Below, in pieces: positions 44,124 to 53,031 of a stretch of DNA of 64,000 nucleotides. Position 1 is the first letter of the stretch. Every line of letters starts with the position of its first letter. The notes beneath the pieces were generated by a model. That model ran no database searches. It was given only the letters and a program-made list of their open reading frames with translations, and had not been told where the DNA came from. A program made the translations under genes and the position numbers. This DNA is from Bradyrhizobium lablabi (GTDB taxonomy: Bacteria > Pseudomonadota > Alphaproteobacteria > Rhizobiales > Xanthobacteraceae), in the NCBI RefSeq assembly GCF_018131005.1, contig NZ_JAFCJK010000012.1:1-64000 (forward strand), read 5' to 3'.

Positions 44124-45686
44124 TTATTCAGGTAATCCCGCTTTGCGGAGACCCTCAATCAATCGCTTCGCATTTGCTGAGCCGCCGCGGGCAATATACG
44201 TCGAAATGGTGAATGAGGGATCGTGCTCAAGTACACGCGCCGCCGCGTCGTGTGCCTCGGCGTTACGTCCGAGATGGGCGAAGGCGGACGCGAAACAGCG
44301 GTAGACGGGCGCAAAAGTGGGGCTCTGACGGCGCGCTTTCTTTGCTTCGACGATGGCCTCGTCAAAGCGACCAAGCTCAATAAGCGCCAGCGCCATCCCG
44401 ACAAAAGACCGGTGCAGTATCGGGTCCACCGGGCTCATGCGAATGGCCTGTTGAAAGCTTCGGATCGCTTCTTCGGGGAAACCTGAATTTCTATAGATCC
44501 ATCCCCTTGCGTTCCATGCTTCAAATGAATTTGCGTTGAGAGCGACAGCCCGATCGACCATTTCGATCTCGGTTTCAGTATCGCCAATCGCAAAGGATGA
44601 GACAACGGCGGCAAATGCTAACGTTTCCGGATCGCTGTCGTCGATGCTCAAAGCAAGGCGAACAAGCCGGACCGCTTCCTTGCGATCGAATTGGGGATCG
44701 ATCGTATAGCCCAGATTAACATTGAGCTGGTGACAGATACCCGCCAAGGCCGCCGCCAAAGCGAAGTGGGGGTCCAGTTCCAGTGCGCGATGGGCAAGCG
44801 TTATTGCCTCAGCCAATCCTTCGCGCGTCGTGAGATAGTCCTTCTGCAGTGCCCGCAAGTAAAACTCGTATGCGGTCAGGTTCTCCGGCCGCCGGCGCGC
44901 CGCCATTGCGATTTCAGTCTTAAGAAGTTTAGGCTCGATTGCGGAGACGACAGCCACGGTTAGCTCGTCCTGAAGAGCAAAGATGTCGGTCGAATCGCGC
45001 TCGAATCTGTCCGCCCATATGTGCGAACCTGTCATCGCATCAATCAATTGTCCTGCTATACGAATTTTCCCGGACGACTTGCGCACCGAGCCCTCAAGTA
45101 CGTAGCGCACGCCAAGCCGGCGACCGACTTCCTTGATATCGACAGGTCTACCCTTGAAAGTGAAACTCGAATTCCGGGCGATGACGAACAGCCATTTGAA
45201 CCGCGAAAGAGCCGTGGTGATTTCGTCGACCATCCCGTCCGCGAAATATTCCTGCTCGGGATCGCCGCTCATGTTCTGAAACGGCAAAACGGCGATCGAG
45301 GGCCTGTCCGGAAGCGTGAGTTCGGGGCTTGAGGATTCAATGCGGTCGACCATGGCGAGCTGGGTGCGTGGCTGCCCGCCTTCGTGCACCGCGCCGACGA
45401 ATCGAACACCCTTGCGCGGCAATGTTTTGATAAGGCGCTGCTCCTCGCCAGAATCGCCCAGGACACTTCGGGCGGCATTCAGTCGTGTCGTCAGCGCCGC
45501 ATCGGACATGATGCGCCCTTTCCAGATTGCTTTCACGAGGTCGTCCTTGCTGACGACTCGCTCCCTGTTTCGGATCAGGTATTCGAGCAGATCAAAAACC
45601 TGCGGCGGCGTGGGGACCACATCGGATTCGCGATGCAGCTCCCGCCGCTCGGTGTCGAGAGCGTAATCCTCGAAGAAATAGCGCAC
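44124..45686 (-). CDS. Winged-helix DNA-binding protein with TolB-like and TPR regions
   Basis: A 520-residue protein: an N-terminal OmpR/CadC-type winged helix (about 1-100, LDTERRELHRESDVVPTPPQ, LPRKGVRFVGAVHEGG), a middle segment seen in adenylate-cyclase-like proteins (RPSIAVLPFQNMSGDPEQEY, LGVRYVLEGSVRKSSGKIR), and C-terminal TPRs (about 290-510). This layout is frequent in Bradyrhizobium. No membrane span or cyclase domain is seen. It may regulate the downstream hydrolase gene. Confidence 0.8.
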   Translation of the reverse strand: MRYFFEDYALDTERRELHRESDVVPTPPQVFDLLEYLIRNRERVVSKDDLVKAIWKGRIMSDAALTTRLNAARSVLGDSGEEQRLIKTLPRKGVRFVGAVHEGGQPRTQLAMVDRIESSSPELTLPDRPSIAVLPFQNMSGDPEQEYFADGMVDEITTALSRFKWLFVIARNSSFTFKGRPVDIKEVGRRLGVRYVLEGSVRKSSGKIRIAGQLIDAMTGSHIWADRFERDSTDIFALQDELTVAVVSAIEPKLLKTEIAMAARRRPENLTAYEFYLRALQKDYLTTREGLAEAITLAHRALELDPHFALAAALAGICHQLNVNLGYTIDPQFDRKEAVRLVRLALSIDDSDPETLAFAAVVSSFAIGDTETEIEMVDRAVALNANSFEAWNARGWIYRNSGFPEEAIRSFQQAIRMSPVDPILHRSFVGMALALIELGRFDEAIVEAKKARRQSPTFAPVYRCFASAFAHLGRNAEAHDAAARVLEHDPSFTISTYIARGGSANAKRLIEGLRKAGLPE

Positions 45687-45930
45687 GATACCATTCTCCG
45701 CGGTTGCCGCACCGGCCGCCCGAGGTCAACCTCGGCGCCGTTCGGACCACAAAGAATATGCCGCCGGAGAGAAAAATGTAAATCGCGGCGAAGCGCAATG
45801 TCCGCCACCTGTCGGCATCTCGCGGGTATGGTTGGATACATAGTTTTCAACCATTCAGCCGATGCACGCGGCATGTCATAGTTGTAGCCGCACGCCGAGA
45901 GATCCAGCGATTGCCTCCTCAGCATCCGCA

Positions 45931-46386
45931 TCACTCGTTGCGGTAACCCCGTTCCTGCAGCACCCAGCTGTTGCCGTCCGGGTCCGAGAAATCGGCGAAG
46001 CTGGCGTAGTCCCTGCGCGCGGAGTCGAGCCCGGGTGCGAAACTCCCGTCCCAGGCATCAATGGGTGTCTTGTGCCTGATTTCGCCGACTTTGACGCCCC
46101 GTTCGAGCAGGCGGCTCCGCGCGGCCTTGAGATCGGTCACGACGAGATAGGCGTTACGAAGCGACCCGGCGGGCGCGTCGGTGAGCCCGCGGCCGATCTG
46201 GATCGAGCAGCTCGAGCCCGGCGGAGTGAGCTGAACGACTCGGAACGCGTCATTCGGTGAATAGTCGACGTCGAGGGTGAAGCCGACCTTGTCGACATAG
46301 AACCGCAACGCTCGATCGACATCGCTCACCGGCAAGGTGATCACCTCGACCGAGAGCTCCACCGCACCTGTGCGGGCTGTGTCCAT
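45931..46386 (-). CDS. VOC (glyoxalase/bleomycin-resistance) family protein
   Basis: A 151-residue protein with the paired beta-alpha-beta-beta-beta fold: VEVITLPVSDVDRALRFYVDKVGF, CSIQIGRGL, and a second module ending ASFADFSDPDGNSWVLQERG with the metal-binding Glu near the end. VOC proteins include dioxygenases, isomerases and resistance proteins; the short, single-domain form does not identify the reaction. It lies 83 bases downstream of the MOSC fusion gene on the same strand. Confidence 0.82.
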   Translation of the reverse strand: MDTARTGAVELSVEVITLPVSDVDRALRFYVDKVGFTLDVDYSPNDAFRVVQLTPPGSSCSIQIGRGLTDAPAGSLRNAYLVVTDLKAARSRLLERGVKVGEIRHKTPIDAWDGSFAPGLDSARRDYASFADFSDPDGNSWVLQERGYRNE

Positions 46387-46469
46387 CGTTCTGACCCTCC
46401 ACTTGCGACCGGACCACCCGGAAGCGAAACTTGATATGCTTCAGTCGGACATCCGATCCCGGCCGGGAT

Positions 46470-48233
46470 TCACAAATCGATGACGACATCACGAAGCGGT
46501 TGCGAGCAGCAGACAAGAACGTTGCCGTCGGCGGGCTTGTCGAGCGGTGGCGGCTCATAGGCGACCTCGCCGGAAACCAGACCGCTCTCACAATTGTGGC
46601 AGACGCCGGTTCGGCACGACCAGCGGACCGGGACATCGCACGCCTCGGCGAGCTCCAGAATGCTTTGGTAGGCGGCCGGATTCCAATGCGCGGCAATGCC
46701 GCTTCGCGCAAATGACACCAGCGGACCGGTGTTGGCGTCATCCATGAGCGGATGGGGCGCTCGCGTCGGTGCGCCGATGACGCCAGACGTGCGCGGCTCG
46801 CTGCCGTTGAAAATTTCGACGTGAATCCGCTCCGGCGCCATGTCCATGGCTGCGAGCGTCTGTTTCATGTCGGCCATGAAGCGGGCCGGGCCGCAAAGGT
46901 AGACATCCGCCTCTCGCGGCAGCCCGACCTCGTCGAGCACCGATCTCGACAAGCGACCCGGCGCGTCGAAATCCTCCCCCATCCTGTCGCCAGCGCCCGG
47001 CCTGCTGTAGCAGACGTAACTTCGGCCACGGCTGAGCGCTGACATGAGGCGTTGGACTTCGGCGCCAAACGGATGATGCTGCCGGTCGCGAGCCGTGTGC
47101 AACCACAATACCTGTCGCGCCGAGCGGGCTTCAGCCAGCGCGTGCAGCATCGCAAGAACAGGCGTCGCGCCGATTCCCGCGCTGAGCAGCACCACCGGCC
47201 GCTCTCCGGAGTGCAGAATGAAGCTTCCGCGCGGCGAGCTTGCGTCGAGACTATCGCCTGGACGGACATGCTCTCGCAGGTAGTTACCAGCCGCTCCATT
47301 CGGTTCGATCTTCACGCTGATCCGGTAGCGCTCCGTAGACGGAGGACCGGAAAGCGAGTAGCTGCGGAAGAGTGGCGGGCCACCGTCATTCCGCCGAAGA
47401 CGCAGGACCAGGTACTGACCAGGCAGAGCCTGAGGCAGCGGCTGACCGTCCGGATGCCGCATCGACAGGGAGAGGACATCTGCGGACTCCTGATCGATTG
47501 CCGCCACCGCGAGCGGCTGAAACCCCGGTGCAGCCGGATGTGCAGCCGCTGCCGGCGCAAGGCCCGCATTGCCGCTGCCCGCGGCGGACGTTTCACTCTG
47601 CATCAGCGCCTCAAACGACGCGCGCCACCCGGGTGAAAGTGCCTCGATCCGCAAAGCGCGCTCCAATCGATCACGGGCATGATTGGGCAAGTACAGCAGG
47701 GCGTTGACCTCTGCGACAGTCATTCGCTCGCTCGCTTCTCCCACCTTCACGATTTCGTCGCCGGCCCCCACCTCGCCTTCCTGCAGGACGCGGAAGTAGA
47801 ACCCCGGACGTCCGCTGGATGTCAGCAACGCCGGCATCCGCGGCTCGTTCAACCGAATGCCGACGCGATAGCAGGTCACGCGAGGTTGCGTGACCTCGAA
47901 CACGGCGCTGCCGATTCGATAACGGTCGCCGATGCAAACGGCATCGTCGGGCAATCCTTCGATCGTAAGATTCTCGCCGAACTGTCCGTGGACGAAGTCG
48001 GACCTGTTCAGCCGCTCCTGCCAGTAGCGATATGATTCGATCTGGTAGACGAAGGCGGCCCGCTGCTCACCCCCGTGGCCGCCCAGGTCGCCCTGACCGT
48101 CTCCGTCGAGATTCAACCGGCCAACCCGACAGCGGCCGCGCACCGGATCTTTCCAGATCGCGGTATGCACCGTGCGCCCCTTCCACGCGACATCGCGCGG
48201 AAGTCCGACGTTCACCGACAGTAGTCGAGCCAT
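46470..48233 (-). CDS. MOSC / FAD-NAD(P) oxidoreductase / 2Fe-2S ferredoxin fusion protein
   Basis: A 587-residue three-part protein. Residues 1-220 are a YiiM-like MOSC domain plus its 3-alpha tail (LGGHGGEQRAAFVYQIESY; QPRVTCYRVGIRL with the conserved Cys). Residues 245-480 are a ferredoxin-NADP-reductase-like module (FRSYSLSGPP for FAD, LLSAGIGATPVLAML for NAD(P), YLCGPARFMADM). Residues 500-587 are a plant-type ferredoxin with CRTGVCHNC and a final C. MOSC domains handle sulfur or N-hydroxylated substrates; the reductase parts resemble VanB/phthalate dioxygenase reductase. The electron acceptor is unknown. Confidence 0.88.
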   Translation of the reverse strand: MARLLSVNVGLPRDVAWKGRTVHTAIWKDPVRGRCRVGRLNLDGDGQGDLGGHGGEQRAAFVYQIESYRYWQERLNRSDFVHGQFGENLTIEGLPDDAVCIGDRYRIGSAVFEVTQPRVTCYRVGIRLNEPRMPALLTSSGRPGFYFRVLQEGEVGAGDEIVKVGEASERMTVAEVNALLYLPNHARDRLERALRIEALSPGWRASFEALMQSETSAAGSGNAGLAPAAAAHPAAPGFQPLAVAAIDQESADVLSLSMRHPDGQPLPQALPGQYLVLRLRRNDGGPPLFRSYSLSGPPSTERYRISVKIEPNGAAGNYLREHVRPGDSLDASSPRGSFILHSGERPVVLLSAGIGATPVLAMLHALAEARSARQVLWLHTARDRQHHPFGAEVQRLMSALSRGRSYVCYSRPGAGDRMGEDFDAPGRLSRSVLDEVGLPREADVYLCGPARFMADMKQTLAAMDMAPERIHVEIFNGSEPRTSGVIGAPTRAPHPLMDDANTGPLVSFARSGIAAHWNPAAYQSILELAEACDVPVRWSCRTGVCHNCESGLVSGEVAYEPPPLDKPADGNVLVCCSQPLRDVVIDL

Positions 48234-48406
48234 GCCTCGCTCCTTGGACGGAGACCGGAAGTCTGGGCTGGAGCGTGACGAGTTATCTTCGAATCATCAA
48301 CTGGCTCCGGCTTCCTGTTGGCGCATGAGGTTTCGCAGAGCCACCGTACCTGCTTCCGGGTCATGTTCGAGCCGCTGGCGGCCGGTGCGCGCCGGCCGGC
48401 GGGCGC

Positions 48407-49270
48407 TCACTCATGGATCACCTCGGCGACGTCAAGGTTGCGATCAGGGCCGTGGGGAACCACTGCCTGGCCCGGTTCGAGACGAAGCTGCGTGCCATCG
48501 AGATGAACCGAAACGACGTCCGGTTCGAACGACACCAGGTTCGAGATGCGACCGACCTCGGGATAGGCGTCGGGATACGACCATGCCGCCTGCCGCGCGT
48601 CATCGATCGAGTAGTAACTGCAGAGTCCCTTATATGGACAGAAGGTTTGCAGCTTCACCGGCGTAAGCGCGGACTCGTCGATGTCGGCACGCGGAACGTA
48701 CCAGCGCGGCGCGAAGCCGGACTCGTAGAGGACCAGCGGCCGCTTGGTATCGGCGATGATGCGGTCACGATGGCGGACGACGAGGTTGCGGGAGGCCTGG
48801 CGAATGTCGATGCGGTGGTAGGGATCGGCGGCATGACCCACGATTCGCTCGTCCTCCTCGTAGAAGGCGTCCATGGCCCGCCAGGCGAACGCGACGCGTC
48901 CCTGCAGTTCGCTCGCATGGGCAGGCAGAGCGGTGTGCTGCCATGCCCCGCGCGGCGCGATGTGCTGCTCGTCGGCCCGCACGCTATACCAGGACGTGAG
49001 CCCGAAATCGGAGTGTTGCGTAGTCTGCTCGGCGCGTTCCAGGACCTGCGGAGAAATGTCGGTCTCCGGAAAGTAGGCGACCGGATAGCGGCCCGGCTCG
49101 AAGAGCAGGAGAACGCGCTCGCTATCGGCGATCCAGCGTCCTCCGAAGCGCACGCGCATGCGCCGGCGCAACCGTTCGACGTACAGCAGCCTCTTCGGCA
49201 GCGGTTCGGCCACGAGGAACCGGCCGTTTGCTCCCGACGAGAGCGGGCCTTGTTGCCAGGATAGTCCCAT
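48407..49270 (-). CDS. DUF427 domain protein (two domains)
   Basis: A 287-residue protein with two tandem DUF427 domains, seen in the related segments RVRFGGRWIADSERVLLLFE and VRHRDRIIADTKRPLVLYES, each followed by a Y-P/W-Y-V-P type motif. The second includes CPYKGLCSYYSI, also typical of the family. The function is not established. The ATG at 49270 fits the family better than a longer frame. It lies 54 bases downstream of the dehalogenase gene on the same strand. Confidence 0.82.
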   Translation of the reverse strand: MGLSWQQGPLSSGANGRFLVAEPLPKRLLYVERLRRRMRVRFGGRWIADSERVLLLFEPGRYPVAYFPETDISPQVLERAEQTTQHSDFGLTSWYSVRADEQHIAPRGAWQHTALPAHASELQGRVAFAWRAMDAFYEEDERIVGHAADPYHRIDIRQASRNLVVRHRDRIIADTKRPLVLYESGFAPRWYVPRADIDESALTPVKLQTFCPYKGLCSYYSIDDARQAAWSYPDAYPEVGRISNLVSFEPDVVSVHLDGTQLRLEPGQAVVPHGPDRNLDVAEVIHE

Positions 49271-49324
49271 GCTCTCCCTCCATAGTTTTGACGCCTGCGA
49301 AAGCAAACTCCGGCATCGCCTGGA

Positions 49325-50212
49325 TCAGCGCAAAGCCTTCATCCAGCCGGCGACGGCCCGGCCGATCTCGTCCGGCGAATCTTCCTGGACGAAATGGATC
49401 CCCGCCACTGTCTTCTCGGTCAGAGCCGGCCAGCTGCGGACGAGATTGACCAGCGTATCATTGTCAAGGATCGCGCCTGGCTCAGCCTTCAGGAACAGCT
49501 TCGGCACATTGCTCGTCCCCAGCCAGTCCGCGTAGGCAGCCGCGATCGCAGAAACGTCGGGGGGCTCGCCGTCGATGGGTATCTGCCGGGGCCAGGTCAG
49601 CGTCGGCCGTCGTCCCTCGCCGGGTTCGGCAAATGGCCGTCGGTACTCGGCCATCTCCTCGTCGGAGAGCTCACGCAGGATGGCGTTCGGGAGGATCTCT
49701 TCAATGAAATAGTTGTTCTGCAGGACCATCGTCTCGCCGGCCTGCGAACGCAGTGCCTCCAGGGCTGGGCGCATTCCCATCTTGTCCCAATGGTCCTGGC
49801 CCTGCGGCGCCACGATCGCCTCCATGAAAGCGATACCCTTCACAGCCTTGCGATGGCGGTTGGCCCAGTCGAAGCCGAGGGCCGAGCCCCAGTCATGGAT
49901 GACGAGAGTGACTCGCTCGCGCACGTCCAGGGACTCGAGCAGGGCGTCGAGGTAGCGGCGGTGCTCCACGAAGCGATACGAGTTGGGACCACTGTCAGGC
50001 AGCTTGTCGGAGTCGCCCATGCCGATCAGGTCCGGGGCGATGCAGCGGCCCAGCGGCTCCAGGTGCGGCAGCACGTTGCGCCAGAGATACGACGAGGTGG
50101 GATTGCCGTGCAGCAGCACGATGGGGTCGCCCTTTCCCACATCCACATACGCCATCTCGCGGCCCAGCACTCGCCGCCGCTGCTTCTTGTAGGGAAATGC
50201 TGCTGAGATCAC
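49325..50212 (-). CDS. Haloalkane dehalogenase, LinB-like (HLD-II)
   Basis: An alpha/beta hydrolase of 295 residues that would replace a terminal halogen with hydroxyl. The full catalytic set of subfamily II is present: N37 (HGNPTSS) and W108 as halide ligands, D107 as nucleophile (IHDWGSALGFDW), E131 as acid (FMEAIVAP) and H273 as base (GIHFVQEDSPDEIG). These blocks closely resemble LinB. An ordinary ester hydrolase is unlikely because the nucleophile is Asp, and an epoxide hydrolase is unlikely because of the HLD-II acid position. It is divergent from a LysR gene. Confidence 0.9.
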   Translation of the reverse strand: MISAAFPYKKQRRRVLGREMAYVDVGKGDPIVLLHGNPTSSYLWRNVLPHLEPLGRCIAPDLIGMGDSDKLPDSGPNSYRFVEHRRYLDALLESLDVRERVTLVIHDWGSALGFDWANRHRKAVKGIAFMEAIVAPQGQDHWDKMGMRPALEALRSQAGETMVLQNNYFIEEILPNAILRELSDEEMAEYRRPFAEPGEGRRPTLTWPRQIPIDGEPPDVSAIAAAYADWLGTSNVPKLFLKAEPGAILDNDTLVNLVRSWPALTEKTVAGIHFVQEDSPDEIGRAVAGWMKALR

Positions 50213-50580
50213 GTTCGCTGCTCCTTGCCTATGATTGGGCGCAGCGACACTGTGAGTGGCGATGCCACATCCGGCGCCGTGCCGGACTCGCCGCGCTGTC
50301 CAGCGCGCTCTTACGCGGAGCTTGCACTATTCGCTTGCCTGCCCTTGATGCAGATTGCCCAAATTTGCTTGACTTGGGCGGGCGAGCGCTGCGGCCCCGA
50401 CGGCGGTGGAGCGGTGCGCAGAGCACATCCGGCCATCAAGTATTGGCATGTTCATGCTCCATGGCGAACCACTTTAAATGACGATTATCATATAATGCAG
50501 CGTCCTGATTTGGGGGGTGCGGCAGTGGTTACGAAAACGATATTTTGCGATATTATTGATTACGAAATGGGATCAAAAGC
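50213..50580. promoter_or_regulatory. Divergent regulatory region, dehalogenase / LysR
   Basis: This 368-bp region is AT-richer near the LysR gene. It contains ATTAT-CAT-ATAAT (50484-50496), which includes TATAAT, and two CGATATT direct repeats near 50537-50555. Together they look like a LysR-type operator and promoter. No gene is evident inside it. Confidence 0.5.
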
Positions 50581-51441
50581 ATGCTGGATTTCGAGTTGCT
50601 GCGAGCCTTTGTGGCCGTCGCCGATTGCGGCGGTTTCCATCGCGCGGCCGAGCGGCTCAATTTGACGCAGTCGACCATCAGCCAGCAGATCAAGCGGCTC
50701 GAGCTCGAGACCAAGCGCCCCTTGTTTCGACGCACGACACGAAGCGTCGCGCTGACCGACGATGGGGAAATGCTGCTCGGTGACGCGCGTCGCCTGCTGC
50801 AACTGGAGGAAGCGGCGCGCCATCGCCTTGCGGCACCGCGCCTGTCCGGCACCGTACGCCTGGGCGTCGTCGAGGAGGTCGCTGGCGGCTCACTGCCATC
50901 GGCGCTCGGCCGCTTCGCGACGATCCATCCCGGCGTGAAACTCGAGGTGCAGGTCGGCATCAGCGCCGGATTGATCGAACTGCTCAACGCGGGGAGGCTT
51001 GATGTCGTGTTTGCCAAACGTCCGCTGGGAACGTCGAAGGGGCGGCTGGTGTGGCGCGAAGCGCTGGTCTGGGTAGCGGCCGACACGTTCGATCTCGTTC
51101 CTGGCGTCGCGCTCCCGCTGGCGCTGTATCGTGAGCAGTCCGTGTCGCGCGAGGCGGCGCTCACCGCGCTCCGCAATAGCGAACTTGCTTGGGAGATCGT
51201 CTACACGAGCCCGAGTTTGACCGGCGTGCGAGCGGCGGCGCTCGCGGGTCTCGCCGTCACGCCGCTTCCGGCGAGCGCGGTCGTCGCGGGCTTGCGAATC
51301 CTGGGGCTGAAAGAGGGGCTGCCGCGTCTTCCTGACCTCGAGTTCGCGATCTACGAAAGGACCCGGCCCGAAAAGGCCGCAGTGGCGCTCGCCGCAGCCC
51401 TGCTGACCCTCGCCCGATCGCCGGCACGCCCGACGATTTGA
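50581..51441 (+). CDS. LysR family transcriptional regulator
   Basis: A 286-residue LysR regulator: winged helix at 1-60 (LLRAFVAVADCGGFHRAAERL, TQSTISQQIKRLELET) and an effector domain with SGTVRLGVVEE and FAKRPLGTSKG. The effector part is a little shorter than usual. Its divergence from the haloalkane dehalogenase gene suggests that it controls dehalogenase expression. Confidence 0.88.
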   Translation: MLDFELLRAFVAVADCGGFHRAAERLNLTQSTISQQIKRLELETKRPLFRRTTRSVALTDDGEMLLGDARRLLQLEEAARHRLAAPRLSGTVRLGVVEEVAGGSLPSALGRFATIHPGVKLEVQVGISAGLIELLNAGRLDVVFAKRPLGTSKGRLVWREALVWVAADTFDLVPGVALPLALYREQSVSREAALTALRNSELAWEIVYTSPSLTGVRAAALAGLAVTPLPASAVVAGLRILGLKEGLPRLPDLEFAIYERTRPEKAAVALAAALLTLARSPARPTI

Positions 51442-51691
51442 GAAGGCTCTGTGCTCGAATCCGTTCGCACGGCAGCGTCGTGGTGACTCCACAGGAAACA
51501 ACCAACCGCTTTGGACATCGCCGCGCAGGAACCTGCTGACGCCGTCACGATCACGTCATAGTTTTCTTTGTTCTGCGCTTGGCGAAACTCACCGACGTGT
51601 GAACGTCGTCTTGACCTGAATCAACCCATCCCCGTGGTCCCGACTGCCACCTCTCGCCGGGGGCGAACGACACCAGATCCGGGAGTTTGCG

Positions 51692-52201
51692 ATGATCAGG
51701 AAAATAGCCGTTGCAGCGACTGCGGTTCTCATAGCAGCGTCACCTCTCGCCCATGCAGCAGAAACGTCTTCCACTGTCGGAATGCGGCATCCCAGCGCCG
51801 CCGACCTGAAGGCCTTGACGGATGCGCGTGTCGGCGTGATCAAGGCCGCCTTGCAGTTGACGCCCGACCAGGAAAAATACTGGCCTGCCATAGAGGAAGC
51901 CATCCGGACGAGAGCGAAGAATCAACAAGCCCGGTGGGAACGGATAGCGGAACTGCGCGATAGCGGTCCGATGGAAGCCGTTCGTGAACGCAATCCTGTC
52001 GAACGCATGCAACGTCGAGCGGAGATGCTGAGTCAGCGTGCGACCGACCTCAAGAAGCTCGCCGACGCGTGGGAACCGCTCTACAAAACGCTGAGCCCGG
52101 ATCAGAAGGAGAGGATGGCCTTCGCGACATATGTGGCCATGCGTGGGATACGAGACGCCATCATCGAACGTCGTATCCAATCCGACGATGACGACGACTG
52201 A
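51692..52201 (+). CDS. Spy/CpxP (LTXXQ) family periplasmic protein
   Basis: A 169-residue secreted, mostly helical protein with signal peptide AATAVLIAASPLAHAAE. It has two LTXXQ-type motifs, LTPDQEKYW near 57 and LSPDQKERM near 137, the mark of the Spy/CpxP family of periplasmic chaperones and stress sensors. The C-terminus is a run of acidic residues (SDDDDD). It is probably monocistronic. Confidence 0.85.
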   Translation: MIRKIAVAATAVLIAASPLAHAAETSSTVGMRHPSAADLKALTDARVGVIKAALQLTPDQEKYWPAIEEAIRTRAKNQQARWERIAELRDSGPMEAVRERNPVERMQRRAEMLSQRATDLKKLADAWEPLYKTLSPDQKERMAFATYVAMRGIRDAIIERRIQSDDDDD

Positions 52202-52486
52202 GCATTTTCGGCCTCTGATCGAATCAGAACCGAAGCTCTGGATTCTTGTTTAGACGTGTTGTCTTCACGCGAACCGGCATCCACTTCGCTTGAAAACGCT
52301 GTAAGGCCGAGAAGAAGCGCGCCTTCGATGCGGTCACGCACATCGACCTCATCACAATCCGAAGAACGCAGTGCCGGTGAATCGAACAAAGCCCCGGCGT
52401 CGAGCCGGGGCGACGGCGGAGCAAGCTTGTGACGTCCACTTCGGGAGCAAGCGTCGGAGCCAACCGGTGCGGTTGCAGTCGATTGC

Positions 52487-52960
52487 TCAGGGAGTGCCCA
52501 GACCGGCGTCCCATCCCCTCATGAGCACCTCCGCATGACCGGAGACGTCGGGGCCGGTGCCAGGCAAATCGAAGGTCATCTTGGTAAAGTTCAGCGCCAG
52601 GCTCTCCGTGGGTCCGTCGGACGGGCCGGCTCCCGATTGATAACTGGAGATGAGAGCGTTCTGGAGCGTGATGGTGAGGTAGGTCGGCCTGTTTCCGCCT
52701 GGTTTCACGAAATCGATCTGGATGGTGACCCCTTCGCCGTACAATGATTGGCGGAACAATGCGGTCGATGCTGAATCCATCGATTTCGTGATCACGATCT
52801 CCGACACGGCAGGCGCGGACGCCACGCGGCTGTTTGCGATGGATCTGGTTTGGCCGAGCTGAGCGCTCGCCAGTTCGATCCATTTTTCATGCCCTTTCGC
52901 GGTGGCGTCTCCCTTGATGACAGGCTGGCCGTTCCTGGTGATCCTCATGTAGATCGGCAT
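52487..52960 (-). CDS. Hcp-family type VI secretion tube-like protein (orphan)
   Basis: A 157-residue protein of the Hcp fold, starting MPIYMRITRNGQPVIKGDAT with the typical block EIVITKSMDSASTALFRQSL and a C-terminal LALNFTKMTFDLP. No other type VI genes are present, so it is an orphan Hcp. Such proteins can be effectors or loosely coupled tube components. It lies downstream of the sigma factor gene on the same strand. Confidence 0.82.
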   Translation of the reverse strand: MPIYMRITRNGQPVIKGDATAKGHEKWIELASAQLGQTRSIANSRVASAPAVSEIVITKSMDSASTALFRQSLYGEGVTIQIDFVKPGGNRPTYLTITLQNALISSYQSGAGPSDGPTESLALNFTKMTFDLPGTGPDVSGHAEVLMRGWDAGLGTP

Positions 52961-53031
52961 CGCAAATCTCCTTGCCGCGGTTCGGACCGACATCCATCCC
53001 GCGAATCGGATGACATGCTTGGAGCCGAGCT

